In this document: positions 57,901 to 64,000 of the stretch, piece by piece | How positions within the stretch are numbered: position 1 is the first letter of the stretch | Layout: each line of letters begins with the position of its first letter | NCBI RefSeq assembly: GCF_000021945.1 | Contig: NC_011831.1 | Coordinates: 840,001-904,000, forward strand | DNA: 64,000 nucleotides | Reading direction: 5' to 3' | Source of the DNA: Chloroflexus aggregans DSM 9485 | GTDB taxonomy: Bacteria; Chloroflexota; Chloroflexia; Chloroflexales; Chloroflexaceae | The notes under the pieces: model-generated | The model's database searches: none | What the model was told of the DNA's origin: nothing | Seen by the model: only the letters and a program-made list of their open reading frames with translations | Position numbers and translations under genes: made by a program

Positions 57901-60476
57901 CCCGCGCCGGGCAGTTCACCGCCGCCCGCCACGCCGCCGACGCGATTGATAGCGAATATCTCCGCGCATGGGCGCTGACCGAACTGGCCACCGCCCTCGC
58001 CCGCGCCGGGCACGCACAGGCAGCCGAAGATACCTTTACCGCCGCCCGCCACGCCGCCGACGCGATTGCTGACAACGCTGCCCGCGCCGAGGCGCTGACC
58101 GCACTGGCCACCGCCCTCGCCCACGCCGGGCACGCACAGGCAGCCGAAGATACCTTTACCGCCGCCCGCCACGCCGCCGACGCGATTGATAGCGAATATC
58201 GCCGCGCCGAGGCGCTGACCGAACTGGCCACCGCCCTCGCCCACGCCGGGCACGCACAGGCAGCCGAAGATACCTTTACCGCCGCCCGCCACGCCGCCGA
58301 CGCGATTGCTGACAACCGTACCCGCGCATGGGCGCTGACCAATCTTGCCACCGCCCTCGCCCGCGCCGGGCAGTTCACCGCCGCCCGCCACGCCGCCGAC
58401 GCGATTGCTGACAACGCTGACCGCGCAAGGGCGCTGACCAAACTTGCCACCGCCCTCGCCCACGCCGGGCATGTCACCGCCGCCCGCCACGCCGCCGACG
58501 CGATTGCTGACAACGATGACCGCGCCGAGGCGCTGACCAAACTTGCCACCGCCCTCGCCCACGCCGGGCATGTCACCGCCGCCCGCCACGCCGCCGACGC
58601 GATTGATAGCGAATATCACCGCGCCAGGGCGCTGACCGAACTGGCCACCGCCCTCGCCCGCGCCGGGCATGTCACCGCCGCCCGCCACGCCGCCGACGCG
58701 ATTGCTGACAACGATGACCGCGCCAAGGCGCTGACCGCCCTTGCCACCGCCCTCGCCCGCGCCGGGCAGTTCACCGCCGCCCGCCACGCCGCCGACGCGA
58801 TTGCTGACAACGATGACCGCGCCGAGGCGCTGACCAAACTTGCCACCGCCCTCGCCCACGCCGGGCATGTCACCGCCGCCCGCCACGCCGCCGACGCGAT
58901 TGCTGACAACGATGACCGCGCCGAGGCGCTGACCAAACTTGCCACCGCCCTCGCCCACGCCGGGCAGTTCACCGCCGCCCGCCACGCCGCCGACGCGATT
59001 GATAGCGAATATCACCGCGCCAGGGCGCTGACCGCCCTTGCCACCGCCCTCGCCCACGCCGGGCAGTTCACCGCCGCCCGCCACGCCGCCGACGCGATTG
59101 ATAGCGAATATCACCGCGCCAGGGCGCTGACCGCCCTTGCCACCGCCCTCGCCCACGCCGGGCACGCACAGGCAGCCGAAGATACCTTTACCGCCGCCCG
59201 CCACGCCGCCGACGCGATTGCTGACAACGCTGACCGCGCAAGGGCGCTGACCAATCTTGCCACCGCCCTCGCCCGCGCCGGGCACGCACAGGCAGCCGAA
59301 GATACCTTTACCGCCGCCCGCCACGCCGCCGACGCGATTGCTGACAACGCTGACCGCGCCGAGGCGCTGACCGCCCTTGCCACCGCCCTCGCCCACGCCG
59401 GGCATGTCACCGCCGCCCGCCACGCCGCCGACGCGATTGCTGACAACCGTACCCGCGCATGGGCGCTGACCAATCTTGCCACCGCCCTCGCCCGCGCCGG
59501 GCAGTTCACCGCCGCCCGCCACGCCGCCGACGCGATTGCTGACAACGCTGACCGCGCAAGGGCGCTGACCAAACTTGCCACCGCCCTCGCCCACGCCGGG
59601 CACGCACAGGCAGCCGAAGATACCTTTACCGCCGCCCGCCACGCCGCCGACGCGATTGCTGACAACGCTGACCGCGCCGAGGCGCTGACCGAACTGGCCA
59701 CCGCCCTCGCCCACGCCGGGCAGTTCACCGCCGCCCGCCACGCCGCCGACGCGATTGCTGACAACCGTGCCCGCGCATGGGCGCTGACCAATCTTGCCAC
59801 CGCCCTCGCCCGCGCCGGGCACGCACAGGCAGCCGAAGATACCTTTACCGCCGCCCGCCACGCCGCCGACGCGATTGCTGACAACCGTGCCCGCGCAAGG
59901 GCGCTGACCAATCTTGCCACCGCCCTCGCCCACGCCGGGCACGCACAGGCAGCCGAAGATACCTTTACCGCCGCCCGCCACGCCGCCGACGCGATTGCTG
60001 ACAACGCTGCCCGCGCCGAGGCGCTGACCAATCTTGCCACCGCCCTCGCCCACGCCGGGCACGCACAGGCAGCCGAAGATACCTTTACCGCCGCCCGCCA
60101 CGCCGCCGACGCGATTGCTGACAACGCTGACCGCGCAAGGGCGCTGACCAATCTTGCCACCGCCCTCGCCCACGCCGGGAACGCACAGGCAGCCGAAGAT
60201 ACCTTTACCGCCGCCCGCCACGCCGCCGACGCGATTGCTGACAACGATGACCGCGCCAGGGCGCTGACCAATCTTGCCACCGCCCTCGCCAACACTGACC
60301 GCATCGCCGAGGTCGTGTTACTCGTTGCCGAGGTATGGCAAAATGCGCAGACCCGCGCTGAATTGCTACTCTTGTTTGCAATGGCGACAATGTTGCTCCG
60401 GGCGTACCCGGAGATCGGGGCCGGTTTTGTGCAGGCGTTTGCGTGGGTCGAAGAAGCGATGCGGCGGGGTATGTAG
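54981..60476 (+). CDS. Caspase-like / STAND ATPase / 26-repeat helical sensor protein
   Basis: An 1831-residue protein with GGGGGA ahead of its ATG. Residues about 8-245 are a caspase-like (C14) domain with His in IVAFCGHGVPV (near 88) and Cys in LILDHCYAGNI (near 145). About 300-640 is a STAND/NACHT ATPase with Walker A TGVAGQGKSS (near 336) and Walker B LTLMIDGLDQ (near 420). After a helical connector, residues about 850-1770 are 26 copies of a 33- or 40-residue TPR-like repeat (ALTELATALARAG plus ARHAADAI). By analogy with NLR-type receptors, binding to the repeats would drive ATP-dependent oligomerisation and protease activation, killing or arresting the cell. Partner gene upstream; all catalytic residues intact. 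Confidence 0.88.
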   Translation: MSAATSHRHALIVGVDHTADPHLASLTSAERDARALAAALEAPACGFTVTLLLGAEATAHRIRREITALRQQAKQHPLDMIVAFCGHGVPVALDGGGHETFLATHDFITDDAALDATAFLSLRWLYQQVYKATEPRSAVLILDHCYAGNIRDAGNNRLIVDLRAAIEQYRAEQRPTPVPHEWLRAIFPATRPGELAGETAAGGLLTQAILTVLRGETRLGDGHITIGQLDHYLKQQFAGQSQQPYTLIEGNYPLILADYRERIAAERAAAEQQHRRAEAQEMLKRWRSPDSHARAAELQASFVGREKELEEIQRHIEQLRPTGGYLLVTGVAGQGKSSILARLTSTTDPPLPAYFIRFMPGPDEQAALLGHLIAELLTQHGLSDEALTYLADNASPITLRNSLIALLDRVAHKHPLTLMIDGLDQIPVDRNLGQRDLSFLPEQLPKGVVFVIGTRPDDTLVPLKLLTSCREYPLPPLSLADFTTLLDRRGVALSEADRAELYTALHGNAFDLAFLAQELQRQPNIANAQALIRQVIANPRNIFVPTIERLKRELLWDRAIKPILGVLTAAQEPLSSPALTGILELNHDLVEDAITLLRGLLGERDRAGQARYFLLHLKLLDYLRSKLFPDNELATFHNRLAHWCERDLDRLWQSANDQPEAERRAYAQTHLVDHFVHAKAYDRLWQLLDADEYGAAKRQADPSLRRYALDLDLARRAVVAAAGDDIPALARSLPRLWQYSLLRCSLTSQIDRWPVALFTALVALGRSAEARDRAELLSNPKHRASVLLAIGHALLNRGEPEEALAVWRGVRKAVDAISDAEERFTQLHELAVAFTQAGCAEEADAVFAQARHAADAIADNDDRTRALTALATALARAGQFTAARHAADAIADNDDRAKALTELATALARAGQFTAARHAADAIDSEYLRARALTELATALAHAGQFTAARHAADAIDSEYRRAEALTELATALARAGQFTAARHAADAIDSEYLRAWALTELATALARAGHAQAAEDTFTAARHAADAIADNAARAEALTALATALAHAGHAQAAEDTFTAARHAADAIDSEYRRAEALTELATALAHAGHAQAAEDTFTAARHAADAIADNRTRAWALTNLATALARAGQFTAARHAADAIADNADRARALTKLATALAHAGHVTAARHAADAIADNDDRAEALTKLATALAHAGHVTAARHAADAIDSEYHRARALTELATALARAGHVTAARHAADAIADNDDRAKALTALATALARAGQFTAARHAADAIADNDDRAEALTKLATALAHAGHVTAARHAADAIADNDDRAEALTKLATALAHAGQFTAARHAADAIDSEYHRARALTALATALAHAGQFTAARHAADAIDSEYHRARALTALATALAHAGHAQAAEDTFTAARHAADAIADNADRARALTNLATALARAGHAQAAEDTFTAARHAADAIADNADRAEALTALATALAHAGHVTAARHAADAIADNRTRAWALTNLATALARAGQFTAARHAADAIADNADRARALTKLATALAHAGHAQAAEDTFTAARHAADAIADNADRAEALTELATALAHAGQFTAARHAADAIADNRARAWALTNLATALARAGHAQAAEDTFTAARHAADAIADNRARARALTNLATALAHAGHAQAAEDTFTAARHAADAIADNAARAEALTNLATALAHAGHAQAAEDTFTAARHAADAIADNADRARALTNLATALAHAGNAQAAEDTFTAARHAADAIADNDDRARALTNLATALANTDRIAEVVLLVAEVWQNAQTRAELLLLFAMATMLLRAYPEIGAGFVQAFAWVEEAMRRGM
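57528..60290 (+). repeat. 26 tandem coding repeats of 99 or 120 bp
   Basis: The unit begins GCCCGCCACGCCGCCGACGC and is 99 bp, or 120 bp when it carries an extra CACGCACAGGCAGCCGAAGA insert (residues HAQAAED). Copies differ almost only in a short variable cassette after ADAI (ADNDD, ADNAD, ADNRT, DSEYL, DSEYR, DSEYH and others) and at one linker. The same variants recur in scattered positions. All lengths are multiples of three, so gain or loss of units keeps the frame. Confidence 0.93.
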
Positions 60477-60501
60477 GGGCAGAGCATCGCTCTGCCCCTA
60501 C
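60473..60501. terminator. Bidirectional terminator overlapping both stop codons
   Basis: GTAGGGGCAGAGC and GCTCTGCCCCTAC pair perfectly (13 bp) around ATC. The stem contains the stop codon of the receptor gene on one arm and that of surE on the other. The genes converge here. Confidence 0.8.
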
Positions 60502-61259
60502 TCCCACTCCCACCTGCGCAGCTCTTCCAGCCAGCGATGACTGGTCAAGTCCATCTGCACCGGTGTCAAGCTGGCGTAGCCTTCGCTGATCGCTGCGATG
60601 TCGGTGCCCTCTTCACAGTGGTCTTCCGGCTCGGCCCCGTCAATCCAGTAGTATGGCCGCCCGCGCGGGTCGTAGCGCACGACTAGCTCGTCGCGGTAGA
60701 CGCGGCGACCCAGCCGGCTCACTTTGATCCCACGCAGTGTTTCGGGCGTCACCGCCGGAATATTCAGGTTCAGTAACAACTCCGGCGGCAAACCCCGTTC
60801 GCGAATCAGCATCACCAGACGACGCACCGCCACTTGCGCCGCCCGAAAGTCCCACTGCCCATCCTTTGGTCGTATTTGCGACACCGCCAACCCTGGCACA
60901 CCAAACACGATCCCTTCCATCGCAGCGGCAACCGTACCAGAATAGAGCAGATCGGTGCCGAGGTTCGCCCCTAAATTGATCCCCGACACGACCAGATCGG
61001 GTTTGCGGTCGAGGAGGCCCAAAATGGCCAACGCCACGCAATCGGCCGGCGTGCCGTCGCAGATCAGCGCCGGCGAACCGTCGCTCAGCGTTCCTTCCCA
61101 CGCCCGCAGCGGGTCGAACAGTTTGCGGTAGTGGCCGGCGGCGCTCCAGTTGCGGTCAGGGGCAACCACCGCAACCTCGCCGATTTCGCTCAACACGGCG
61201 CGCAATGCCGCTAACCCCGGACTTTGGTAGCCATCGTCGTTGGTGACAAGAATGTACAT
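60498..61259 (-). CDS. surE: 5'/3'-nucleotidase SurE
   Basis: Survival protein E, a metal-dependent nucleoside-monophosphate phosphatase acting in nucleotide salvage and stationary-phase survival. The start at 61259 gives MYILVTNDDGYQSPGLAAL, with the metal-binding Asp pair (NDDG). Other family motifs are CDGTPADCVALAIL and VSGINLGANLGTDLLYSGTV followed by AAAMEG. Length of about 253 residues is normal. In-frame codons upstream of this start cross a tandem octamer repeat and are not coding. Convergent with the receptor gene. Confidence 0.95.
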   Translation of the reverse strand: MYILVTNDDGYQSPGLAALRAVLSEIGEVAVVAPDRNWSAAGHYRKLFDPLRAWEGTLSDGSPALICDGTPADCVALAILGLLDRKPDLVVSGINLGANLGTDLLYSGTVAAAMEGIVFGVPGLAVSQIRPKDGQWDFRAAQVAVRRLVMLIRERGLPPELLLNLNIPAVTPETLRGIKVSRLGRRVYRDELVVRYDPRGRPYYWIDGAEPEDHCEEGTDIAAISEGYASLTPVQMDLTSHRWLEELRRWEWE

Positions 61260-61320
61260 ACGTGGTGTCCTTATGTGAAATGCCTGCGGTATGCCGATGC
61301 ATACGCAGTAGAGGACGTAA

Positions 61321-61360
61321 ACGCAAAGACGCAAAGACGCAAAGACGCAAAGACGCAAAG
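61321..61360. repeat. Octamer tandem repeat ACGCAAAG x5
   Basis: Five perfect copies of ACGCAAAG followed by the variant GACGCAGAGG, in the 185-base gap between surE and the VWA gene. A slippage-prone microsatellite upstream of surE. Confidence 0.9.
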
Positions 61361-61445
61361 GACGCAGAGGGTTGTGGGATAATTCGCAGAACCACACGGT
61401 CGTGCGGCTCCACCCCCCAGCGGGGGGCTAGGAGGAGCATTCTGA

Positions 61446-62705
61446 TCACTCCTTCGGCAATTCGATGTCGGTTAAGCGCACCGTCTTGCGGCCCTGAAAC
61501 TTGATCGTCTTTTGACCTTCGCTCGACATTTGGCCTTGTTGTTCGAGGTTGGCAATCTCTTGCTGCATCGTCGCCGCTAACTCCACTTCTCCCTGATTGA
61601 GTAAGCGCGTCACCGCGCTCTTCAGCTTCTGGGTTGCGCCACTCACATCGCCGGCGGCAAGGTCTTGCAAGGCGCGGGTTTGGAGCTTGAACGCACTCAC
61701 CTTTTCGACGATGTTCATCACCGTCGGATTCACTTGTTGCAGTTGAGCCGGATCATTGGTAAAGGTCAGCATAATATCCAACTTGGCTTTTTCTCCCACC
61801 AACTGCAACGCCGGCGCGTCGTAGCTCAACTCGGCCTGCCCGATCCGGTAGGTGCCGAGCGGACGGGGATCGATCAACAGTTCGATCAGGAGTATCCGGG
61901 GTTGCGAACCTTCGAGTTCGCCGAGTTTCACACTCACCGCCCGGTCACCGATCGGTTGGTAGCCGAGATTGTCGATCAGCGGTGTTACTTGCCAGACGGC
62001 GCGCGGCGTTACGCCCTGCACGAACCGCAAGGTAAGCACACTGTTCTGAATGACGGTCTGTTGGGCACGCTGCACGGTATGTTGAAAATAGTTTACAATC
62101 TCGCCGGGTTGGGCAATATAATCGGCCACTCCCTTCGAGCGATTCGCCATCTCGATCAAGAGATCTTCGTTCCAGTCTTTGCCGATGCCAAGGGCAGTAA
62201 TCGGCACACCAAGCCGCCCGGCATCGTCGGCCCGCAGCAAACACTCGTTCTCGTGCTCGGTTTGGCCGTCGGTAAGTAATATGAGACGGCGTACACCCGG
62301 CGGCATCTTCTGCAACTCCTGCAACCCTTTTTCGACCGCAGGTGCAATCCGCGTCCCACCGGCATCACGAATACGGTGAACGAGATCGAGGATCATCGCG
62401 CGGTTACGCACCGGCTGAGCCGGAACCAATACTTCGGTACGATGATCGAAAATCACAATCGCAAGCGAGTCCTGCTGATCGAGCAGCTCAATCGCCTTCA
62501 CCACTGCTTGTCGCAATCGCTCGATCTTCTCACCCTTCATCGAACCGCTCCGGTCGAGCACAAAACAGACATTGACCGGCATTCGCACCTGCGTCATCTG
62601 TGGCGCCGGCTGCGCTTCGAGCAGCACGTAGGCCACTTGTGGCGTAGTTGTGGCTGCTAAAAAGGGACGCGCTAACACGGCGCGCAGAGAAACTTCTCCA
62701 GCCAT
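61446..62705 (-). CDS. VWA-domain protein
   Basis: A 419-residue protein. Residues about 43-215 are a von Willebrand factor A domain with a complete metal-ion site: DRSGSMKG (DxSxS), a Thr in GGTRIAPAV, and LLTDGQTEHENE with Asp. About 220-345 is beta-rich (QPRILLIELLIDPRPLGTY, LDIMLTFTNDPAQLQ). The C-terminus is helical (FKLQTRALQDLAAGDVSGAT). No signal peptide, so likely cytoplasmic. The whole layout resembles cyanobacterial/Chloroflexota VWA proteins of unknown role, possibly scaffolds in phosphorylation-controlled assemblies. Confidence 0.85.
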   Translation of the reverse strand: MAGEVSLRAVLARPFLAATTTPQVAYVLLEAQPAPQMTQVRMPVNVCFVLDRSGSMKGEKIERLRQAVVKAIELLDQQDSLAIVIFDHRTEVLVPAQPVRNRAMILDLVHRIRDAGGTRIAPAVEKGLQELQKMPPGVRRLILLTDGQTEHENECLLRADDAGRLGVPITALGIGKDWNEDLLIEMANRSKGVADYIAQPGEIVNYFQHTVQRAQQTVIQNSVLTLRFVQGVTPRAVWQVTPLIDNLGYQPIGDRAVSVKLGELEGSQPRILLIELLIDPRPLGTYRIGQAELSYDAPALQLVGEKAKLDIMLTFTNDPAQLQQVNPTVMNIVEKVSAFKLQTRALQDLAAGDVSGATQKLKSAVTRLLNQGEVELAATMQQEIANLEQQGQMSSEGQKTIKFQGRKTVRLTDIELPKE

Positions 62706-62911
62706 AGTACACTCCTCGTCTCAAGGCACTCGCCGTCTGGCGAGAAGGCTTCGACGTATGCGACGATGCAAGGTCAGCAGTGGTTGCAATCAGGTGTATT
62801 GTAGCACGAGCTTATCAGCAGATGATGAATACAAGATGAGGGAGATGCCCATACCATCGCCAGGAGGCAATGTGGTGATGTACGCCGAGGGTATCGGTCA
62901 CGCAATCGATC

Positions 62912-63295
62912 TTACCGCCGATAGCGCATCACTCGTCCATTGAGCAGACTCGCCAACAAAAGTCGGTCAATCAATGGATCGCGCTGCATCAACAGATCAA
63001 CCTCTGACCGACAATACGGACACGAAGCAACATGATGCGCAATCCGTGCTTGCTGCGCCGGTGGGAGTAGTCCTTGACAGTAATCAACTAACAGATCGGT
63101 GCTTGGGCAAAGAACGCGATACAAACGATAGCGCAACGCATGTTGCAGATTCCGCAGGGTCGCGACGCGCCGACGACAAAGAGGACATTCGTTGAGATGG
63201 GCGAGGATCGTTTCATCGGCTTCACCATCAACAGCAGCTACCAGCTCCAGACCGGAAAGATGGGTTGCGCCGTCGCTCAATTGTTCTTCTTCCAT
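62912..63295 (-). CDS. Zinc-finger (zf-HC2-like) protein, candidate anti-sigma factor
   Basis: A 127-residue protein starting at 63295 (MEEEQLSDG), with GCGGAGGTG upstream; an in-frame extension to 63367 is less likely. Two Cys/His clusters are visible, HLNECPLCRRRV and HHVASCPYCRSEV, each like the H-x3-C-x2-C zinc site of anti-sigma factors. No transmembrane helix follows, so it would be cytoplasmic. It directly follows a sigma-factor-like gene on the same strand, supporting a sigma/anti-sigma pair. Confidence 0.72.
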   Translation of the reverse strand: MEEEQLSDGATHLSGLELVAAVDGEADETILAHLNECPLCRRRVATLRNLQHALRYRLYRVLCPSTDLLVDYCQGLLPPAQQARIAHHVASCPYCRSEVDLLMQRDPLIDRLLLASLLNGRVMRYRR

Positions 63296-63367
63296 ACCGG
63301 CGCACCTCCGCAACGTAACAAATGGCCAACCTCTACCCCAGACGATTTCCTGTAGAAGAAAACGCAA

Positions 63368-63392
63368 ACGGGGACGTTTTTCACGTCCCCGT
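63368..63392 (-). terminator. Hairpin between sigma-like and zinc-finger genes
   Basis: ACGGGGACGT and ACGTCCCCGT form a 10-bp stem with a 5-base loop, 24 bases past the sigma-like stop codon. It may reduce readthrough into the anti-sigma gene. Confidence 0.55.
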
Positions 63393-63415
63393 CAGTCCAA
63401 TTTCGGAATTAGCGA

Positions 63416-64000
63416 TTATCCTTTTCCTACCAACGCTCGCAATTGACTATTACGACTTAGTCGGCTCAAAACATTACGTTTCACATTGTACACATCATAG
63501 ATGCTCTCAAAGAGGGTGTTATACTGCTCGAAAATCGCGCGTGGCGTCATCCCCAATACGAACGAACCGTATACGACAACCCGTTCACTTTCACTGTGCA
63601 AATGGCTATCAATAAAGTGCCAGAACTCTTGTCGATCAACCCGCTGCATTGCCTCTTCATCGGGCATCGTGCGTGGTGTGCGGTGGATATCGATCCGGTC
63701 TTCCGGCACCATTTCTGCCCATGACTGAGCACGTACTGCATCGATCACCACACTCGACGCGCACAGTTGCAGATATTGCAACAGTGAGGCCAGATTCGGG
63801 AACGACGCAAACCGTTCGGGAGTCACGGCACGCCAAAACTTAGCAAATGCTCCCACCACGAAATATTCGCTGCTCTCGCCACTATTGGCAAATGCGCCAC
63901 TGCGGCGGATCCAGCCCTCGACCAAGGCACTGTACTGCTGAAACAGATAGCTCCACGCCGTTTCATCACGCTCGACGAGGGCACGCCGGAAGAGTTCAAA
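63416..64000 (-). CDS. Sigma-70-family-like protein, partial at window edge
   Basis: The open frame runs off the right edge (at least 194 codons). The visible N-terminal part (ELFRRALVERDETAWSYLFQ, QYSALVEGWIRRSGAFANSG, AFAKFWRAVTPERFASFPNL) matches the region-2-like domain of ECF-type sigma proteins found in Chloroflexota. The C-terminal part (FWHFIDSHLHSESERVVVYG followed by SFVLGMTPRAIFEQY) is a region-4-like helix-turn-helix. Paired with the zinc-finger gene downstream. True start is outside the window. Confidence 0.72.
   Translation of the reverse strand, partial: FELFRRALVERDETAWSYLFQQYSALVEGWIRRSGAFANSGESSEYFVVGAFAKFWRAVTPERFASFPNLASLLQYLQLCASSVVIDAVRAQSWAEMVPEDRIDIHRTPRTMPDEEAMQRVDRQEFWHFIDSHLHSESERVVVYGSFVLGMTPRAIFEQYNTLFESIYDVYNVKRNVLSRLSRNSQLRALVGKG

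Noticed and set aside
56898-60221. A long open reading frame (1107 codons) on the reverse strand across the receptor repeats
   Set aside because: It mirrors the repeat periodicity (Gly-rich antisense of Ala/Arg-rich units), has no ribosome-binding site, and the forward strand encodes a full caspase-STAND protein. It is a by-product of base composition.
57528-60290. Possible CRISPR array
   Set aside because: Units are 99/120 bp, contiguous, without unique spacers, and encode in-frame protein repeats.

Overview
The window looks like a chromosomal segment of a member of the Chloroflexota, most plausibly a Chloroflexus-like filamentous phototroph. This rests on the recognisable style of the flanking genes: Tat-exported DUF1800/DUF1501 proteins, an agmatine deiminase/N-carbamoylputrescine amidase pair, very large secreted Ig/alpha-2-macroglobulin proteins, STAND NTPases and a T-box-controlled ileS. 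It also rests on hairpin repeats of the 'GCGAGCGCAGCGAG' kind. I could not run a database search, so the genus is an inference.

Layout. (1) 1-775 is an array of seven palindromic repeat units. (2) 1.0-3.03 kb holds a frameshifted DUF1800 gene followed by the Tat-signal end of a DUF1501 gene. (3) The DUF1501 gene is cut after about 47 codons by about 28.8 kb of foreign DNA (3036-31857). It resumes in frame at 31858, and the 5-bp word CTTAC occurs on both sides. (4) From 31.9 to 64 kb there is mostly intact host-like chromosome: polyamine degradation genes, transporter, nuclease, kinase, secreted proteins, ileS with its T-box, a caspase-STAND-repeat receptor locus, surE, a VWA protein and a sigma/zinc-finger pair.

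The island is a mosaic of unrelated pieces. At its left end (3.0-6.6 kb, clearly AT-richer) are integron-style gene cassettes: a D12-class DNA adenine methylase plus a SacI-like restriction endonuclease, followed by an attC-like site, a cassette with a coiled-coil protein, a second attC-like site, and a third small gene. No integrase gene is visible. Next come GC-rich blocks: a secreted gingipain-type (C25) giant protein with two lipoproteins and a divergent XRE-STAND regulator (7.2-16.6 kb); a broken IS1595 element, a methylase fragment and a broken IS4-like transposase (16.9-19.6 kb); and a large decayed CHAT-protease locus (19.6-30.4 kb) with an ECF sigma fragment, helical-repeat proteins, zinc-ribbon proteins, a membrane protein, CHAT peptidases and the start of a NACHT-like operon. 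A broken DDE-transposase IS ends exactly at the right island boundary. Many island genes carry frameshifts or single premature stops, so the island reads as a decaying graveyard of defence and conflict genes.

The best candidate for an active, little-described system is at 54.4-60.5 kb: a small EACC1-like protein followed by a 1831-residue caspase-like/STAND ATPase protein. The C-terminal half of that protein is 26 nearly identical 33- or 40-residue helical repeats. The repeats are almost identical at DNA level, so the array should be able to change length and composition by recombination, as expected of a diversifying sensor joined to a suicide protease. Three different clan CD peptidase families (C25, CHAT, caspase) occur in this one window.
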